Source of the DNA: DMER64 sp964554535
GTDB taxonomy: Bacteria; Bacteroidota; Bacteroidia; Bacteroidales; UBA932
DNA length: 64,000 bases
NCBI GenBank assembly: GCA_964554535.1
Contig: CAZKPB010000007.1
Span: 1 to 64,000, forward strand
Direction of reading: 5' to 3'
In this document: piece by piece, positions 33,674 to 42,771 of the stretch
Numbering within the stretch: the first letter of the stretch is position 1
How the letters are laid out: each line of letters starts with the position of its first letter
Position numbers and translations under genes: made by a program
The notes under the pieces: generated by a model
What the model was told of the DNA's origin: nothing
The model's database searches: none
The model's input: only the letters and a program-made list of their open reading frames with translations

Positions 33674-34578
33674 CTCTTTAGCACTTCAAAGCCCGATCCG
33701 TATACTCCGGTTACGGTACCAACAGAGATAAATGCGTGTTTGTCAATTTCTTTAATGATTTTGGAAACGCTGTTTGCCTGTGTGTGGCGCACAATGACCA
33801 GCAATATTTTGTGGTCCGTCTTGGTATACCAGCCTTCCGAGTCAATGACGGTCACCCCGCGGTGCATCTCGGTAGTAATGCGGTCGGCAATCTGGTCATA
33901 TTTGTCCGAGAATATGAAAAACTGCACGGAACGCCGGGCTCCGGAAATCACGAAGTCCACCGTATAGGAAGAGATGGCCATAATCAGGTATCCATAGAGC
34001 AGACGGGCCACTTTCAGTCCTACCGTGGGTTCGTCGGAAATAAAGAAAGAAGAACCTATTATCACCAGGTCGCACCATACCATAATGCGTCCGGGAGAGA
34101 TATTGCGGTAATTGTTAACCACCTGGGCCACAATGTCGGTACCTCCCGAGCTGCCGCCCTGCGCCAGTACAAGACCTAAACCGGCACCGCCAATGGCGCC
34201 GCCAATGAGGGCCGAGATCAACTTGCCGTTTTCAAGGGCCATAGCCTGGATAAGGTCCTGGGGGATGCACAAGGGAATAAACTGGAACAACAGGGAGGCC
34301 AGTCCCACCCCGTAGATGGTCTTGATGCCGAATCCCCATCCTACCGTTTTAAGGGCAATGACCAGCAGAATGAAGTTGATTCCAAAGTAGGTGATGCTTA
34401 TGGGGAACCCCGTAGCATAATAGAGCAGCGAAGCAATACCGGTAACACCGCCTCCCACCAGATGGTTGGGAATCATAAAGACTACCCAGGCCGTGACGTA
34501 AGATATAAGTCCCAACGTAATGATGGAGTATTCTTTGAGAACAGTCCAGGGATTCTTTTTAGTAAATGTGCCTGACAT
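33670..34578 (-). CDS. YitT family membrane protein
   Basis: 302 residues. Five or six membrane helices make up the first 200 (IITLGLISYVTAWVVFMIPNHLVGGGVTGIASLLYY, AQGGSSGGTDIVAQVVNNY). A soluble DUF2179 domain at the end (GVTVIDSEGWYTKTDHKILLVIVR) completes the family layout. The function is unproven; related proteins have been linked to sulfur metabolite efflux. The start shares TAATG with the leuS stop, so it is translated from the leuS transcript. Confidence 0.9.
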   Translation of the reverse strand: MSGTFTKKNPWTVLKEYSIITLGLISYVTAWVVFMIPNHLVGGGVTGIASLLYYATGFPISITYFGINFILLVIALKTVGWGFGIKTIYGVGLASLLFQFIPLCIPQDLIQAMALENGKLISALIGGAIGGAGLGLVLAQGGSSGGTDIVAQVVNNYRNISPGRIMVWCDLVIIGSSFFISDEPTVGLKVARLLYGYLIMAISSYTVDFVISGARRSVQFFIFSDKYDQIADRITTEMHRGVTVIDSEGWYTKTDHKILLVIVRHTQANSVSKIIKEIDKHAFISVGTVTGVYGSGFEVLKS

Positions 34579-37343
34579 TAAAATACTATGTTAATGATTT
34601 TTCCGGGTACCACAATTATTTTTTTGATAGGGGCATTGTCAAGGAATCTGGAGGTGCGTTCGTCGGTGTGTATGGCTTCTTCAATCTCCTGTTTGGATGA
34701 GTCAAGCGGAAGTTCTTTCTTGAAACGCATCTTGCCGTTGAACGATACCGGGTATTCAAAGGTGTTTTCTACCGTATAGGCTTCGTTGTAGACGGGATAG
34801 GGCGCATTGCATACGGACGGGGCGTTGCCCAGCAGGGACCACAATTCTTCCGCGATATGGGGGGCAAAGGGAGAAATAAGGATAACCATGGGTTCCAGAA
34901 TCCGGCGCTTGTTGCATTTGAGTTCACCCAAGGAGTTGACGCTGATCATAAAGGCGCTGACCGTAGTGTTATAAGAGAAGTTTTCAATGTCTTCCTGTAC
35001 CTTGAGTATGAGTTTATGTAGTATTTTGAGTTCGGCGGCGGTAGGTTCCTGGTCACTGACGTTCCAGTTGCCTTCGCGGTCGGTAAACAGTTTCCAGAAT
35101 TTTTTGAGAAAGCGGTGTACTCCGTCAATACCGTTGGTATCCCAGGGTTTGGATTGTTCCAGGGGGCCGAGGAACATTTCATACATACGCAGCGTATCGG
35201 CTCCGTAAGAAGCGCAGATCATATCCGGATTGACCACGTTAAACATGGATTTGCTCATCTTTTCCACGGCCCAGCCGCAGATATATTCGCCGTTGTCCAG
35301 AATGAATTCGGCGTCTTTGTATTCCGGGTTCCAGTTGCGGAAGGCCTCGATATCCAGACGGTCGTTAGTGACAATATTAACATCCACGTGAATTTCCGTG
35401 GTTTGGTAGTTGTCCTTGAGGGTGGCCGATACAAACGTGTTGGTGTTGACAATGCGGTATACAAAATTGGAGCGGCCCTGAATCATTCCCTGGTTTACCA
35501 ATTTTTTGAAAGGTTCTTCTTGGCACACATAGCCCAAGTCGTACAGAAATTTGTTCCAGAACCGGGAGTAAATCAGGTGGCCGGTGGCGTGTTCCGTGCC
35601 GCCTATGTATAAATCCACATCTTGCCAGTAATTGTTGGCTTCTTTTGATACAAGCGCCTTGTCATTGTGCGGATCCATATAGCGCAGGTAGTAGGCCGAA
35701 CTTCCGGCAAATCCGGGCATGGTGCTTTTTTCTATGGGGTATCCGTTGTAGGTCCAGTCTTTGACGTGGCCCAACGGGGGTTCTCCATTTTGGGTGGGTT
35801 TGAAGTCCGTTACGTGCGGCAGACGCAGCGGCAGGGCATCCTCCGGCATTGGGCAGGCCATACCGTCCTTGTAGTAAATGGGGAACGGTTCTCCCCAGTA
35901 ACGTTGTCTGGAGAAGATGGCATCCCTCAGGCGGTAGTTGATTTTGCGGGTGCCCAACTTTTGACGTTCCACAGCATCTATGGCAGCCGGGATGGCCTGC
36001 TGTACCGTCATTCCGTTGAGGAACCCCGAATTGCACATAATCCCTTCTTTGGCATCAAAACTTTCCCGGCTGACGTCGCAGCCCTCAATAAGGGGAATGA
36101 TGGGCAGGTCAAATTGTTTGGCAAACGCATAGTCGCGGCTGTCGTGGGCCGGTACGGCCATGATGGCTCCGGTGCCGTAGCCGGCCAGTACGTATTCACT
36201 TATCCATACAGGTACTTTTTCCTGGGTGAACGGGTTGATGGCATAGGCCCCGCTGAACACACCGGTTACCTTGTGGGTTTGCGCAATGCGTTCGCGTTCG
36301 GTTTTGGTTTTGACGTAGGCCAGGTATTGGTCCACGGCTTCCCTCCGGTCGGGAGTGGTTAGTTTGTCCACCCAGTCGCTTTCCGGAGCAAGCACCATAA
36401 ACGTCACCCCGTATACGGTATCGGCACGGGTGGTGAAAATGGTCATAGTGTATTCTTCTTTGCCGTTGGTGACCGTGAAGTTCATCTCGGCCCCCTGGGA
36501 TTTGCCTATCCAGTTGCGTTGCATATCTTTGAGCGAGTCGCTCCACTGGAGGGTTTCCAGACCGTCCAGCAGTCTTTCCGCATAGGCACTCACGCGCAAT
36601 TGCCACTGACGCATCTTCTTTTGTTCCACGGGGTATCCTCCGCGCACGGAAAGTCCCTCCTTAACTTCATCGTTGGCTAGCACGGTGCCCAGGGCGGCGC
36701 ACCAGTTGACGGATGTCTCGCCCAGATAGGCGATGCGGTATTCCATCAAAATGTCGGCTTTTTCTTTTTCCGTATAGGCTTGCCATTGAGCGGCGGTAAA
36801 TTGCGGGACCTCTCCGCAGGCAGCTTGCACGCGGGCGTTCCCCGCTACTTCAAATTCACGGACCAGTTCACTTACGGGAGTGGCCTTGCAAGTGGCGTTG
36901 TTGTACCAGTGGTGGAACATCTGCAGAAAAGCCCATTGGGTCCAGGCATAATAGGAGGGTTCGCACGTGCGGACTTCGCGGTTCCAGTCGTAGGAGAAAC
37001 CTATCTTGTCCATTTGTGTGCGATAGCGACGGATATTTTTCTCGGTGGTGATTTCCGGAGCTTGTCCGGTCTGGATGGCATATTGTTCTGCGGGAAGGCC
37101 AAAGGCATCGTATCCCATGGGATGCAACACGTTAAACCCTTTAAGCCTTTTGTAGCGTGAATAGATGTCGCTGGCAATGTAACCCAGGGGGTGTCCTACG
37201 TGCAGGCCGGCTCCTGACGGATACGGGAACATATCCAATACGTAAAATTTGGGTTTGGAGGGATCCGTTTCCACTTTGAAAGTTTGGTTTTTTGCCCAAA
37301 ACGCTTGCCATTTCTGTTCGATTTCCGCAAAATTGTAGTCCAT
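34578..37343 (-). CDS. leuS: Leucyl-tRNA synthetase
   Basis: 921 residues from ATG 37343; an in-frame extension to 37403 is not family-like. HIGH appears in PYPSGAGLHVGHPLGY and KMSKS in VEKMSKSMFNVVNPD. The editing domain has the T-rich motif MTIFTTRADTVYGVTFMVLAPES and the GTGAIMAVPAHDSRD segment. It charges tRNA-Leu and clears mischarged products. A minus-strand TACCTTTG (37392-37399) gives a leader of about 45 nt. Co-transcribed with the YitT gene. Confidence 0.97.
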   Translation of the reverse strand: MDYNFAEIEQKWQAFWAKNQTFKVETDPSKPKFYVLDMFPYPSGAGLHVGHPLGYIASDIYSRYKRLKGFNVLHPMGYDAFGLPAEQYAIQTGQAPEITTEKNIRRYRTQMDKIGFSYDWNREVRTCEPSYYAWTQWAFLQMFHHWYNNATCKATPVSELVREFEVAGNARVQAACGEVPQFTAAQWQAYTEKEKADILMEYRIAYLGETSVNWCAALGTVLANDEVKEGLSVRGGYPVEQKKMRQWQLRVSAYAERLLDGLETLQWSDSLKDMQRNWIGKSQGAEMNFTVTNGKEEYTMTIFTTRADTVYGVTFMVLAPESDWVDKLTTPDRREAVDQYLAYVKTKTERERIAQTHKVTGVFSGAYAINPFTQEKVPVWISEYVLAGYGTGAIMAVPAHDSRDYAFAKQFDLPIIPLIEGCDVSRESFDAKEGIMCNSGFLNGMTVQQAIPAAIDAVERQKLGTRKINYRLRDAIFSRQRYWGEPFPIYYKDGMACPMPEDALPLRLPHVTDFKPTQNGEPPLGHVKDWTYNGYPIEKSTMPGFAGSSAYYLRYMDPHNDKALVSKEANNYWQDVDLYIGGTEHATGHLIYSRFWNKFLYDLGYVCQEEPFKKLVNQGMIQGRSNFVYRIVNTNTFVSATLKDNYQTTEIHVDVNIVTNDRLDIEAFRNWNPEYKDAEFILDNGEYICGWAVEKMSKSMFNVVNPDMICASYGADTLRMYEMFLGPLEQSKPWDTNGIDGVHRFLKKFWKLFTDREGNWNVSDQEPTAAELKILHKLILKVQEDIENFSYNTTVSAFMISVNSLGELKCNKRRILEPMVILISPFAPHIAEELWSLLGNAPSVCNAPYPVYNEAYTVENTFEYPVSFNGKMRFKKELPLDSSKQEIEEAIHTDERTSRFLDNAPIKKIIVVPGKIINIVF

Positions 37344-37391
37344 TATTCCTAATCTTCTTTGTAAATTTTTATAGTTCTTATATTTAGTTTG

Positions 37392-37399
37392 CAAAGGTA
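37392..37399 (-). promoter_or_regulatory. -7 element for leuS
   Basis: CAAAGGTA on the plus strand is TACCTTTG on the minus strand, 48 nt before the leuS ATG. The rest of the gap to 37602 is AT-rich, with no other feature except the next promoter. Confidence 0.65.
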
Positions 37400-37569
37400 A
37401 CAATTCGCGGCATTATTCAGAGGGAAACAAAGAAAATGCAAAAGAGACATAAATGGGAAATGAATTTTATATAGCTTTAATAATCAAATAATTAGTTATA
37501 TTTTATATGTAGAAAAGCATGCCTGAGCGAAACAAACCATATCTTGTATTTTATCCGTCATCCTCTATG

Positions 37570-37577
37570 TAAATTTG
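37570..37577 (+). promoter_or_regulatory. -7 element for the membrane AraC regulator
   Basis: TAAATTTG, 25 nt before ATG 37603. Confidence 0.55.
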
Positions 37578-37602
37578 AGCCGAAATACAAAATTTGTTAT
37601 TT

Positions 37603-38715
37603 ATGTCGTATGTTCTTGCTCTTACTGCCTGTGTGGTTTATTTTTCATTGACCTTTTTATTGTGGATGAAGGCCAAATGGAGAAAGGCAGCCTATTACAC
37701 CCCTCAGCCCTCACTGAAACTGTTGACGGGCGGTTATGCCTTGCTGGCGGTATATTATTTTGTATGGGTATTGAGGGCCTATTTCTTGGTGGACAGGCCG
37801 TGTACGGTGGTGGAGGGAATGTGCAGGACCGTGCTTACGGTGCTGCCGGTATATTGTATGGTATATGCTCCGCTGCCCGTATTCAGGTACAAAAAACATA
37901 TCAGGTGGTTGCTGTGCGGCCTTACGATCTTGTGTATGGCCGGAGTGGTGGGGGGAAGCCTTGTGGCGGGAACACTTCACGGCTGGTCCTCTCTGATGCA
38001 GAAGATTGCCAGTGCCATGTGTCTGTCGGCCCTGGCGTGCGGAGCCATACCTTTTGGAGTGCTGTACCGTTCCAATGACCTGGCCAAAAAGCTGTACCAT
38101 AACAAGACCGGCGGCTATCGGTGGGTTTTTCTGGCCTTCTGGAGCGCCACCTGCGTGGTGTATCTCTGTTTGTTGCTTGGCCGGACGTTATGGCTTCAGG
38201 GGTATGTGGCTTTTGCGATGCTGGTGCACGTGTGGATGCTTTTGCCGGTGTTGCGTGTGGCGCGGGACGGTACTGTTTCCGCACAGGCCGGATTGGCCGA
38301 TGAATACTCCCGGGCCGCTCTGTTTCCGCATTCGTCCTGGGCGGTGCTGGAAGAGGCCAGCCGGGCGGTGACGCGTACCGAGGAGAACCTGTATGACAAG
38401 TTGGAGGTGTATATGCGGCGCGAAAAACCCTTCTTGCGGCCGGAAATTTCGCGGTCGTGCGTGGCAGCCGCCATTGGCACCAATGCCACCTACTTGTCAC
38501 GTGTCATCAATACGCGTGAAAACACCAGTTTTATACAATACGTGAACAAACACAGAGTCTATTTTGCTCAGGAGTATTACCGTACCCATTCCGGGGTGAC
38601 TCTGATGGATTTGTGTGTGGAGTCGGGATTCCGTTCTATGGCTGCATTCAATATATCGTTCCGTGCGTATATGGGGATGACCCCCGGACAATGGTGCAAA
38701 CAACTGGATGTGTAG
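37603..38715 (+). CDS. Membrane-anchored AraC-family regulator
   Basis: 370 residues. About seven hydrophobic segments fill residues 1-215. A linker leads to a C-terminal AraC-type double helix-turn-helix (about 285-370): CVAAAIGTNATYLSRVINTREN, FIQYVNKHRVYFAQEYY, TLMDLCVESGFRSMAAFNISFRAYMGMTPGQW. Such 7TM-HTH proteins in Bacteroidota may sense a membrane or periplasmic signal. ATG 37603 is favoured over a TTG 9 nt upstream. A second, shorter AraC protein follows by 17 bp. Confidence 0.88.
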   Translation: MSYVLALTACVVYFSLTFLLWMKAKWRKAAYYTPQPSLKLLTGGYALLAVYYFVWVLRAYFLVDRPCTVVEGMCRTVLTVLPVYCMVYAPLPVFRYKKHIRWLLCGLTILCMAGVVGGSLVAGTLHGWSSLMQKIASAMCLSALACGAIPFGVLYRSNDLAKKLYHNKTGGYRWVFLAFWSATCVVYLCLLLGRTLWLQGYVAFAMLVHVWMLLPVLRVARDGTVSAQAGLADEYSRAALFPHSSWAVLEEASRAVTRTEENLYDKLEVYMRREKPFLRPEISRSCVAAAIGTNATYLSRVINTRENTSFIQYVNKHRVYFAQEYYRTHSGVTLMDLCVESGFRSMAAFNISFRAYMGMTPGQWCKQLDV

Positions 38716-38732
38716 ATTAATGGGTTATTATT

Positions 38733-39218
38733 ATGAAGCGTTTTAAAACTTTGGTGGATTGGTTTATTAAACAGTCAGGTAATTGGACTTTGATGGAACC
38801 GGCTTTGTATAAAAAGAGCAACGGGGCTTATCCCGATACGGCGGGCGGGATGGCCGTGCGGGCAAATACGATGATGATTAAGCATAAATTGTTTCAGGAT
38901 CCCAATTTGACCATCGAAAAATTTTGTGAACAAATAGAGGTGAACCGCTGTTATTTGTCACGGGCCATCAACAGGGTTTACGGGGTCAATTTTTCCGCCT
39001 GGGTTAATATATTCAGAGTGGACGAAGCCAAGCGGATTATCAGAGAAGAGAAGGCCCTAACCGTGAATATGGAAGACCTGGCGTACAGGTGCGGGTATAA
39101 CTCGGCCCGGTCGTTTATAAGAGCTTTCTCGGCAAAGGAAGATTGCACCCCGAGGCAGTATTTTCGCAGGGAGCGCAAGAAAAAAGAGGCCGAGGTTAAA
39201 CAAAAAATTTGTGGATAG
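38733..39218 (+). CDS. Small soluble AraC-family regulator
   Basis: 161 residues: a 50-residue N-terminal extension without membrane segments, then the AraC double HTH (FCEQIEVNRCYLSRAINRVYG, FSAWVNIFRVDEAKRII, MEDLAYRCGYNSARSFIRAFSAKEDCTPRQYF) and a Lys/Glu-rich tail. Its HTH parallels that of the upstream membrane regulator, so the pair may have arisen by duplication and could form heterodimers or compete for sites. It overlaps trkA tail to tail by 23 bp. Confidence 0.87.
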   Translation: MKRFKTLVDWFIKQSGNWTLMEPALYKKSNGAYPDTAGGMAVRANTMMIKHKLFQDPNLTIEKFCEQIEVNRCYLSRAINRVYGVNFSAWVNIFRVDEAKRIIREEKALTVNMEDLAYRCGYNSARSFIRAFSAKEDCTPRQYFRRERKKKEAEVKQKICG

Positions 39219-40548
39219 TCTGCAGGGCCGAGGGTAGGGAGAAAACCACCACCCGGTCGTAAGGCTTGATTTGTGTGTCGCCTTTTACAATATAACTGGT
39301 ATTACCGCGGGTAATCCCTCCAATAATGGCGTCCCGGGGGAAAACCAGTTCCCGGACGGTTTTCTGAGTCACGGGACTTTGCGGTTTTGCAATGAACTCC
39401 AGTACTTCCGCGTCTGAACCGTTAAGGCATTTCATTGCCGGAACGTCTCCGGAAATAGTGAAACGGAATATACGGCTTGCGGTAATGAGCTTCTTGTTGA
39501 TGGTGGCGTCCACGCCAATGTTCTCCGCCAGTTTAAGATAATCCAGGTTTTCCACCTGAGCTATTGTTTTCTTGACGCCCATCCGTTTGGCGGCCATGCA
39601 TGATAGGATGTTGGCCTCGGCACTTGAAGTGACGGCCACAAAGGCGTCCATGTGTTGCAGATCTTCTTCCAGCAGCAGGTCGGTGTTGCGGGCATCGCCG
39701 TTGATAATCAGGGTGCGCGGAAGGGTCTCGGTCAGAGCGCGGCAGCGTTTGGCATCCAGTTCCACTATGCGCACTTTTTCAATGCGACTTTCCATGCTGT
39801 GCGCCACCATTTCCCCCACGCGGCCTCCCCCCATGATCATCAGATTGCGGACTATCACGTTATCTTTTCCGGCCATAGCCATGGCTGTGTGGGTGGCTTC
39901 GCGTTTGCTGATTACAAAGACCATATCCTGTATACGGAATTCAGTGTCTTTGCGGGGAATAAGGGTGACCCCCTCGCGGGCAATGGCTACGGCGCGGAAG
40001 GGAAGGTCGGTATTGTTTTCACGGGCCACCTGTTGAAGCGTCTTATTTACGATGGCCGAGTTTTCGGTTAGTTTAAGCACTATCAGCTGCAGACGCCCTC
40101 CGGAGAAATCCATAAATTCCGAGGTGCCCGATTGCTTGAGCAGGTCCAGAATTTCGTGGGCGGCAATGCGTTCGGGATAAAACAACAAGTCAATGCCCAT
40201 ATCCGTAAACAGGACACGGTTCTCGTTTTTTAGGTATTCATTGTTGTTGATACGGGCGGTCACACGTTTGGCGCCCAATTGTTTGGCCAAAAGAGCACTG
40301 ACAATGTTGACATCTTGTGCGTCGGCCTGAGCAACGGCAATAAAGAGGTCTGCACGTGACACCCCCGCCTTTTCCAGAGTGGCTACAGAAGAGGGGCTTC
40401 CGGTAATGGGAACAACATCAATGGCGTCAGCTATCTGATTCAGACGGGCTTCGTTTGAATCGATCAATGTAATCTGGTGGTTTTCACCCGACAACATCTT
40501 GGCAAGATGGTAACCCACCTCACCTGCACCGGCAATGATAATGTTCAT
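39196..40548 (-). CDS. trkA: Trk potassium uptake regulatory subunit TrkA
   Basis: 450 residues with two RCK units. The first begins MNIIIAGAGEVGYHLAKMLSGENHQITLIDS (Rossmann NAD site) with its TrkA_C near 135-220. The second begins NLMIMGGGRVGEMVAHSME and ends with another TrkA_C (DAEVLEFIAKPQSP...DTQIKPYDRVVVFSL). It gates the TrkH K+ channel at the inner membrane in response to nucleotides. trkH is not adjacent. The DUF2795 gene lies 11 bp upstream and is probably in the same transcript. Confidence 0.95.
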   Translation of the reverse strand: MNIIIAGAGEVGYHLAKMLSGENHQITLIDSNEARLNQIADAIDVVPITGSPSSVATLEKAGVSRADLFIAVAQADAQDVNIVSALLAKQLGAKRVTARINNNEYLKNENRVLFTDMGIDLLFYPERIAAHEILDLLKQSGTSEFMDFSGGRLQLIVLKLTENSAIVNKTLQQVARENNTDLPFRAVAIAREGVTLIPRKDTEFRIQDMVFVISKREATHTAMAMAGKDNVIVRNLMIMGGGRVGEMVAHSMESRIEKVRIVELDAKRCRALTETLPRTLIINGDARNTDLLLEEDLQHMDAFVAVTSSAEANILSCMAAKRMGVKKTIAQVENLDYLKLAENIGVDATINKKLITASRIFRFTISGDVPAMKCLNGSDAEVLEFIAKPQSPVTQKTVRELVFPRDAIIGGITRGNTSYIVKGDTQIKPYDRVVVFSLPSALQTIHKFFV

Positions 40549-40559
40549 TAATGAAACGG

Positions 40560-40781
40560 CTAATATTCGTCTTCGTTGAAGAAGAAATCTTCCTTGCTGG
40601 GATAGTCAGGCCAGATATCTTCAATACTTTCGTATATTTCCCCGTCATCTTCCAAATCGGACAAATTTTCAATTACTTCAAGAGGGGCACCGGAGCGTGT
40701 GGCGTAGTCAATCAATTCGTCTTTGGTAGCGGGCCAGGGAGCATCTTCTAATTTAGAAGCTAATTCAAGTGTCCAGTACAT
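40560..40781 (-). CDS. DUF2795-family small acidic protein
   Basis: 73 residues, strongly acidic at the C-terminus (FFFNEDEY). The sequence MYWTLELASKLEDAPWPATK and LIDYATRSGAPLEVIENL is the conserved Bacteroidota DUF2795 form. Function unknown. A -7 element at 40807-40814 lies 25 nt upstream of the ATG, so it heads the transcript that includes trkA. Confidence 0.85.
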   Translation of the reverse strand: MYWTLELASKLEDAPWPATKDELIDYATRSGAPLEVIENLSDLEDDGEIYESIEDIWPDYPSKEDFFFNEDEY

Positions 40782-40806
40782 TGCATTTAATTTAAAAAAT
40801 GGAGTG

Positions 40807-40814
40807 CAAAGGTA
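40807..40814 (-). promoter_or_regulatory. -7 element for DUF2795-trkA
   Basis: CAAAGGTA on the plus strand is TACCTTTG on the minus strand. Confidence 0.6.
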
Positions 40815-40833
40815 TAAAAAAAACTATATCCTG

Positions 40834-41361
40834 TCACTGCCAGTAATCTTCTTTACAACCGGCTGATACACACAGATAACGTGCCAAAGTGAAAAGATAG
40901 TCGGAAAGGCGGTTTAAATAGGCTCCCATAGCAGGATATTGAGTGTAGACAGGCAGGGAAACCGTCAGCCTTTCCGCGTGGCGGCACACGGTGCGTGCCA
41001 CATTGGCATAAGCTGCGGCAAGCGGTGCGGCGGGAAGAATAAAATGCCTGAGCGGGGGAAGGGTCTCCTGCATACGGTCAATCTGGGCTTCCAGAGAAGC
41101 AACGGCGCTTTCTGACACCCTGCAAGAGGAGGTCGCTTGCGAATCGGTGGCAAGCAGGGCGCAGATTTTCATCAATTCTTCCTGAATACTGCGCAAAAAG
41201 GGGTCAAACGGTACGACGTGGCAACGGATAACGCCTATCCAGCCAATGAGGGTGTCCACTTCTCCATAGGCCGCCACTTGCGGATGGTCTTTGGAAACGC
41301 GTGTCCCTCCTATGAGTGATGTGGTTCCTGTATCTCCTTTTCTTGTATAGATTTTGCTCAT
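40834..41361 (-). CDS. Corrinoid adenosyltransferase (PduO type)
   Basis: 175 residues. The PduO motif KIYTRKGDTGTTSLIGG is at the N-terminus with the VAAYGEVDTLIGWIG segment. The C-terminal helix has ARTVCRHAERLTV and YLNRLSDYLFTLARYL, which carry the ATP and cobalamin contacts. It transfers the adenosyl group from ATP to cob(I)alamin. It overlaps the upstream ABC gene by 4 bp, with no obvious functional link. Confidence 0.93.
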   Translation of the reverse strand: MSKIYTRKGDTGTTSLIGGTRVSKDHPQVAAYGEVDTLIGWIGVIRCHVVPFDPFLRSIQEELMKICALLATDSQATSSCRVSESAVASLEAQIDRMQETLPPLRHFILPAAPLAAAYANVARTVCRHAERLTVSLPVYTQYPAMGAYLNRLSDYLFTLARYLCVSAGCKEDYWQ

Positions 41362-42071
41362 TTTTTAGCCAGAACAGGGTGAGGGTTGAGCTCATCACTT
41401 TCTACAAGGCCGTCTCTGAGGCGGACTATGCGGCGGGCGTACAAGGCAATGTCTTCTTCGTGCGTGACCACAATGATGGTATTGCCTTTGGCGTATACTT
41501 CTTCAAAAAGGGTCATGATGTCTATGGACGTCTTGGTGTCCAGGTTACCTGTGGGTTCGTCGGCCAGAATAATGGACGGTTTATTGACCATGGCACGCGC
41601 CACGGCCACACGTTGTTTCTGTCCTCCGGAAAGCTCGTTGGGCTTGTGTCCCATACGGTCTGACAGGTCAACGCTTTCCAGCGCGGTCCGGGCCTGTTCT
41701 TCTCTTTCTACACGGGGGACACCGGCATAGATGAGGGGGAGGGCCACATTGTTGAGGGCGTCGTAACGGGGCAACAGGTTAAATGACTGGAATACAAAAC
41801 CGATTTCCTTGTTGCGGACTTCTGCCAGCTGGTCATCGCCCATCTGGCTGACATCGGTGCCGTTGAGTACGTATGTACCGCAGGTGGGGGTGTCAAGACA
41901 GCCCAACAAGTTCATCAAGGTTGACTTTCCACTGCCGGAAGGTCCCATAATGGCAACGTATTCGTTGTGGTAAATGTTGAGGTCAACCCCGTTGAGTGCG
42001 CGTACTTCCTGGTTTCCTACCTGATAAATCTTCTTGATTCCGTTAATCTTAATGATTGCTTCTTTTTCCAT
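41358..42071 (-). CDS. ABC transporter ATPase, MacB/LolD type
   Basis: 237 residues from ATG 42071. Walker A is in IMGPSGSGKSTLMNLLGCLD, the signature is NELSGGQKQRVAVARA and Walker B is IILADEPTGNLD. The H-loop His is in VVTHEEDIALYA. The sequence type (YQVGNQEVRALNGVDL, LPRYDALNNVALPLIYAGVP) matches the ATPases of MacB-like or lipoprotein-releasing permeases. No permease is adjacent. A -7 element TATATTTG (42085-42092) lies 13 nt before the start. Confidence 0.92.
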   Translation of the reverse strand: MEKEAIIKINGIKKIYQVGNQEVRALNGVDLNIYHNEYVAIMGPSGSGKSTLMNLLGCLDTPTCGTYVLNGTDVSQMGDDQLAEVRNKEIGFVFQSFNLLPRYDALNNVALPLIYAGVPRVEREEQARTALESVDLSDRMGHKPNELSGGQKQRVAVARAMVNKPSIILADEPTGNLDTKTSIDIMTLFEEVYAKGNTIIVVTHEEDIALYARRIVRLRDGLVESDELNPHPVLAKK

Positions 42072-42084
42072 GGGCACGAATTTA

Positions 42085-42092
42085 CAAATATA
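42085..42092 (-). promoter_or_regulatory. -7 element for the LolD/MacB-type ATPase
   Basis: CAAATATA on the plus strand is TATATTTG on the minus strand. Confidence 0.6.
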
Positions 42093-42183
42093 ATTTCACA
42101 TTTGACGATGTCCGCGGTGGAAAGTTTAAGACGCATCTGACGAACCAAAAATATTTTGTAATATTGTCGGAAATATCATTTCT

Positions 42184-42771
42184 ATGGCTTATAGTAAAGA
42201 AGATTTTTATACAGAGCCGGTCACCGGACAACTGGCGGCTCACTATAAGGAAATACTGACCTTATTGGGCGAGAACCCTGAGCGCGAGGGATTGATTAAA
42301 ACGCCTTTGCGCGTAGCCAAATCCATGCAGTTTCTTACCAAGGGATATGCCGAGGACCCGGCCGACATTTTGAACTCGGCCCGTTTCAGAGAAGAATACC
42401 AGCAGATGGTGCTGGTGAAAGATATAGAACTGTATTCCCTGTGTGAACACCATATGTTGCCGTTTTACGGGAAGGCCCATGTGGCCTATATCCCCAACGG
42501 ATATATTACCGGGCTCAGCAAAATTGTCCGAGTGGTGGAAACGTTTGCCCGTCGTTTGCAGGTGCAGGAACGTCTTACCGTTGAGATAAGGGATTGTATT
42601 CAGACAACGTTACAGCCTCTTGGGGTGGCGGTGGTCATTGAGGCCGAGCATATGTGTATGCAAATACGCGGGGTTCAGAAACAACATTCCAAAATGGTGA
42701 CCAGCGCCTTTACCGGGGCGTTTTTACGCGATATGCGTACGCGAGAGGAATTTATGCACCATCTTCATTGA
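42184..42771 (+). CDS. folE: GTP cyclohydrolase I
   Basis: 195 residues. Zinc and catalytic motifs are present: LYSLCEHHMLPFYGKAHVAY (Cys-His-His), ITGLSKIVRVVETFARRLQVQERL, and IEAEHMCMQIRGVQKQHSKMVT with the second Cys. It converts GTP to dihydroneopterin triphosphate, the first step to folate or tetrahydrobiopterin-like products and queuosine. It is monocistronic and overlaps cca tail to tail by 20 bp. No clean -7 box is visible; ATATTTTG about 30 nt upstream is a near match. Confidence 0.96.
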   Translation: MAYSKEDFYTEPVTGQLAAHYKEILTLLGENPEREGLIKTPLRVAKSMQFLTKGYAEDPADILNSARFREEYQQMVLVKDIELYSLCEHHMLPFYGKAHVAYIPNGYITGLSKIVRVVETFARRLQVQERLTVEIRDCIQTTLQPLGVAVVIEAEHMCMQIRGVQKQHSKMVTSAFTGAFLRDMRTREEFMHHLH

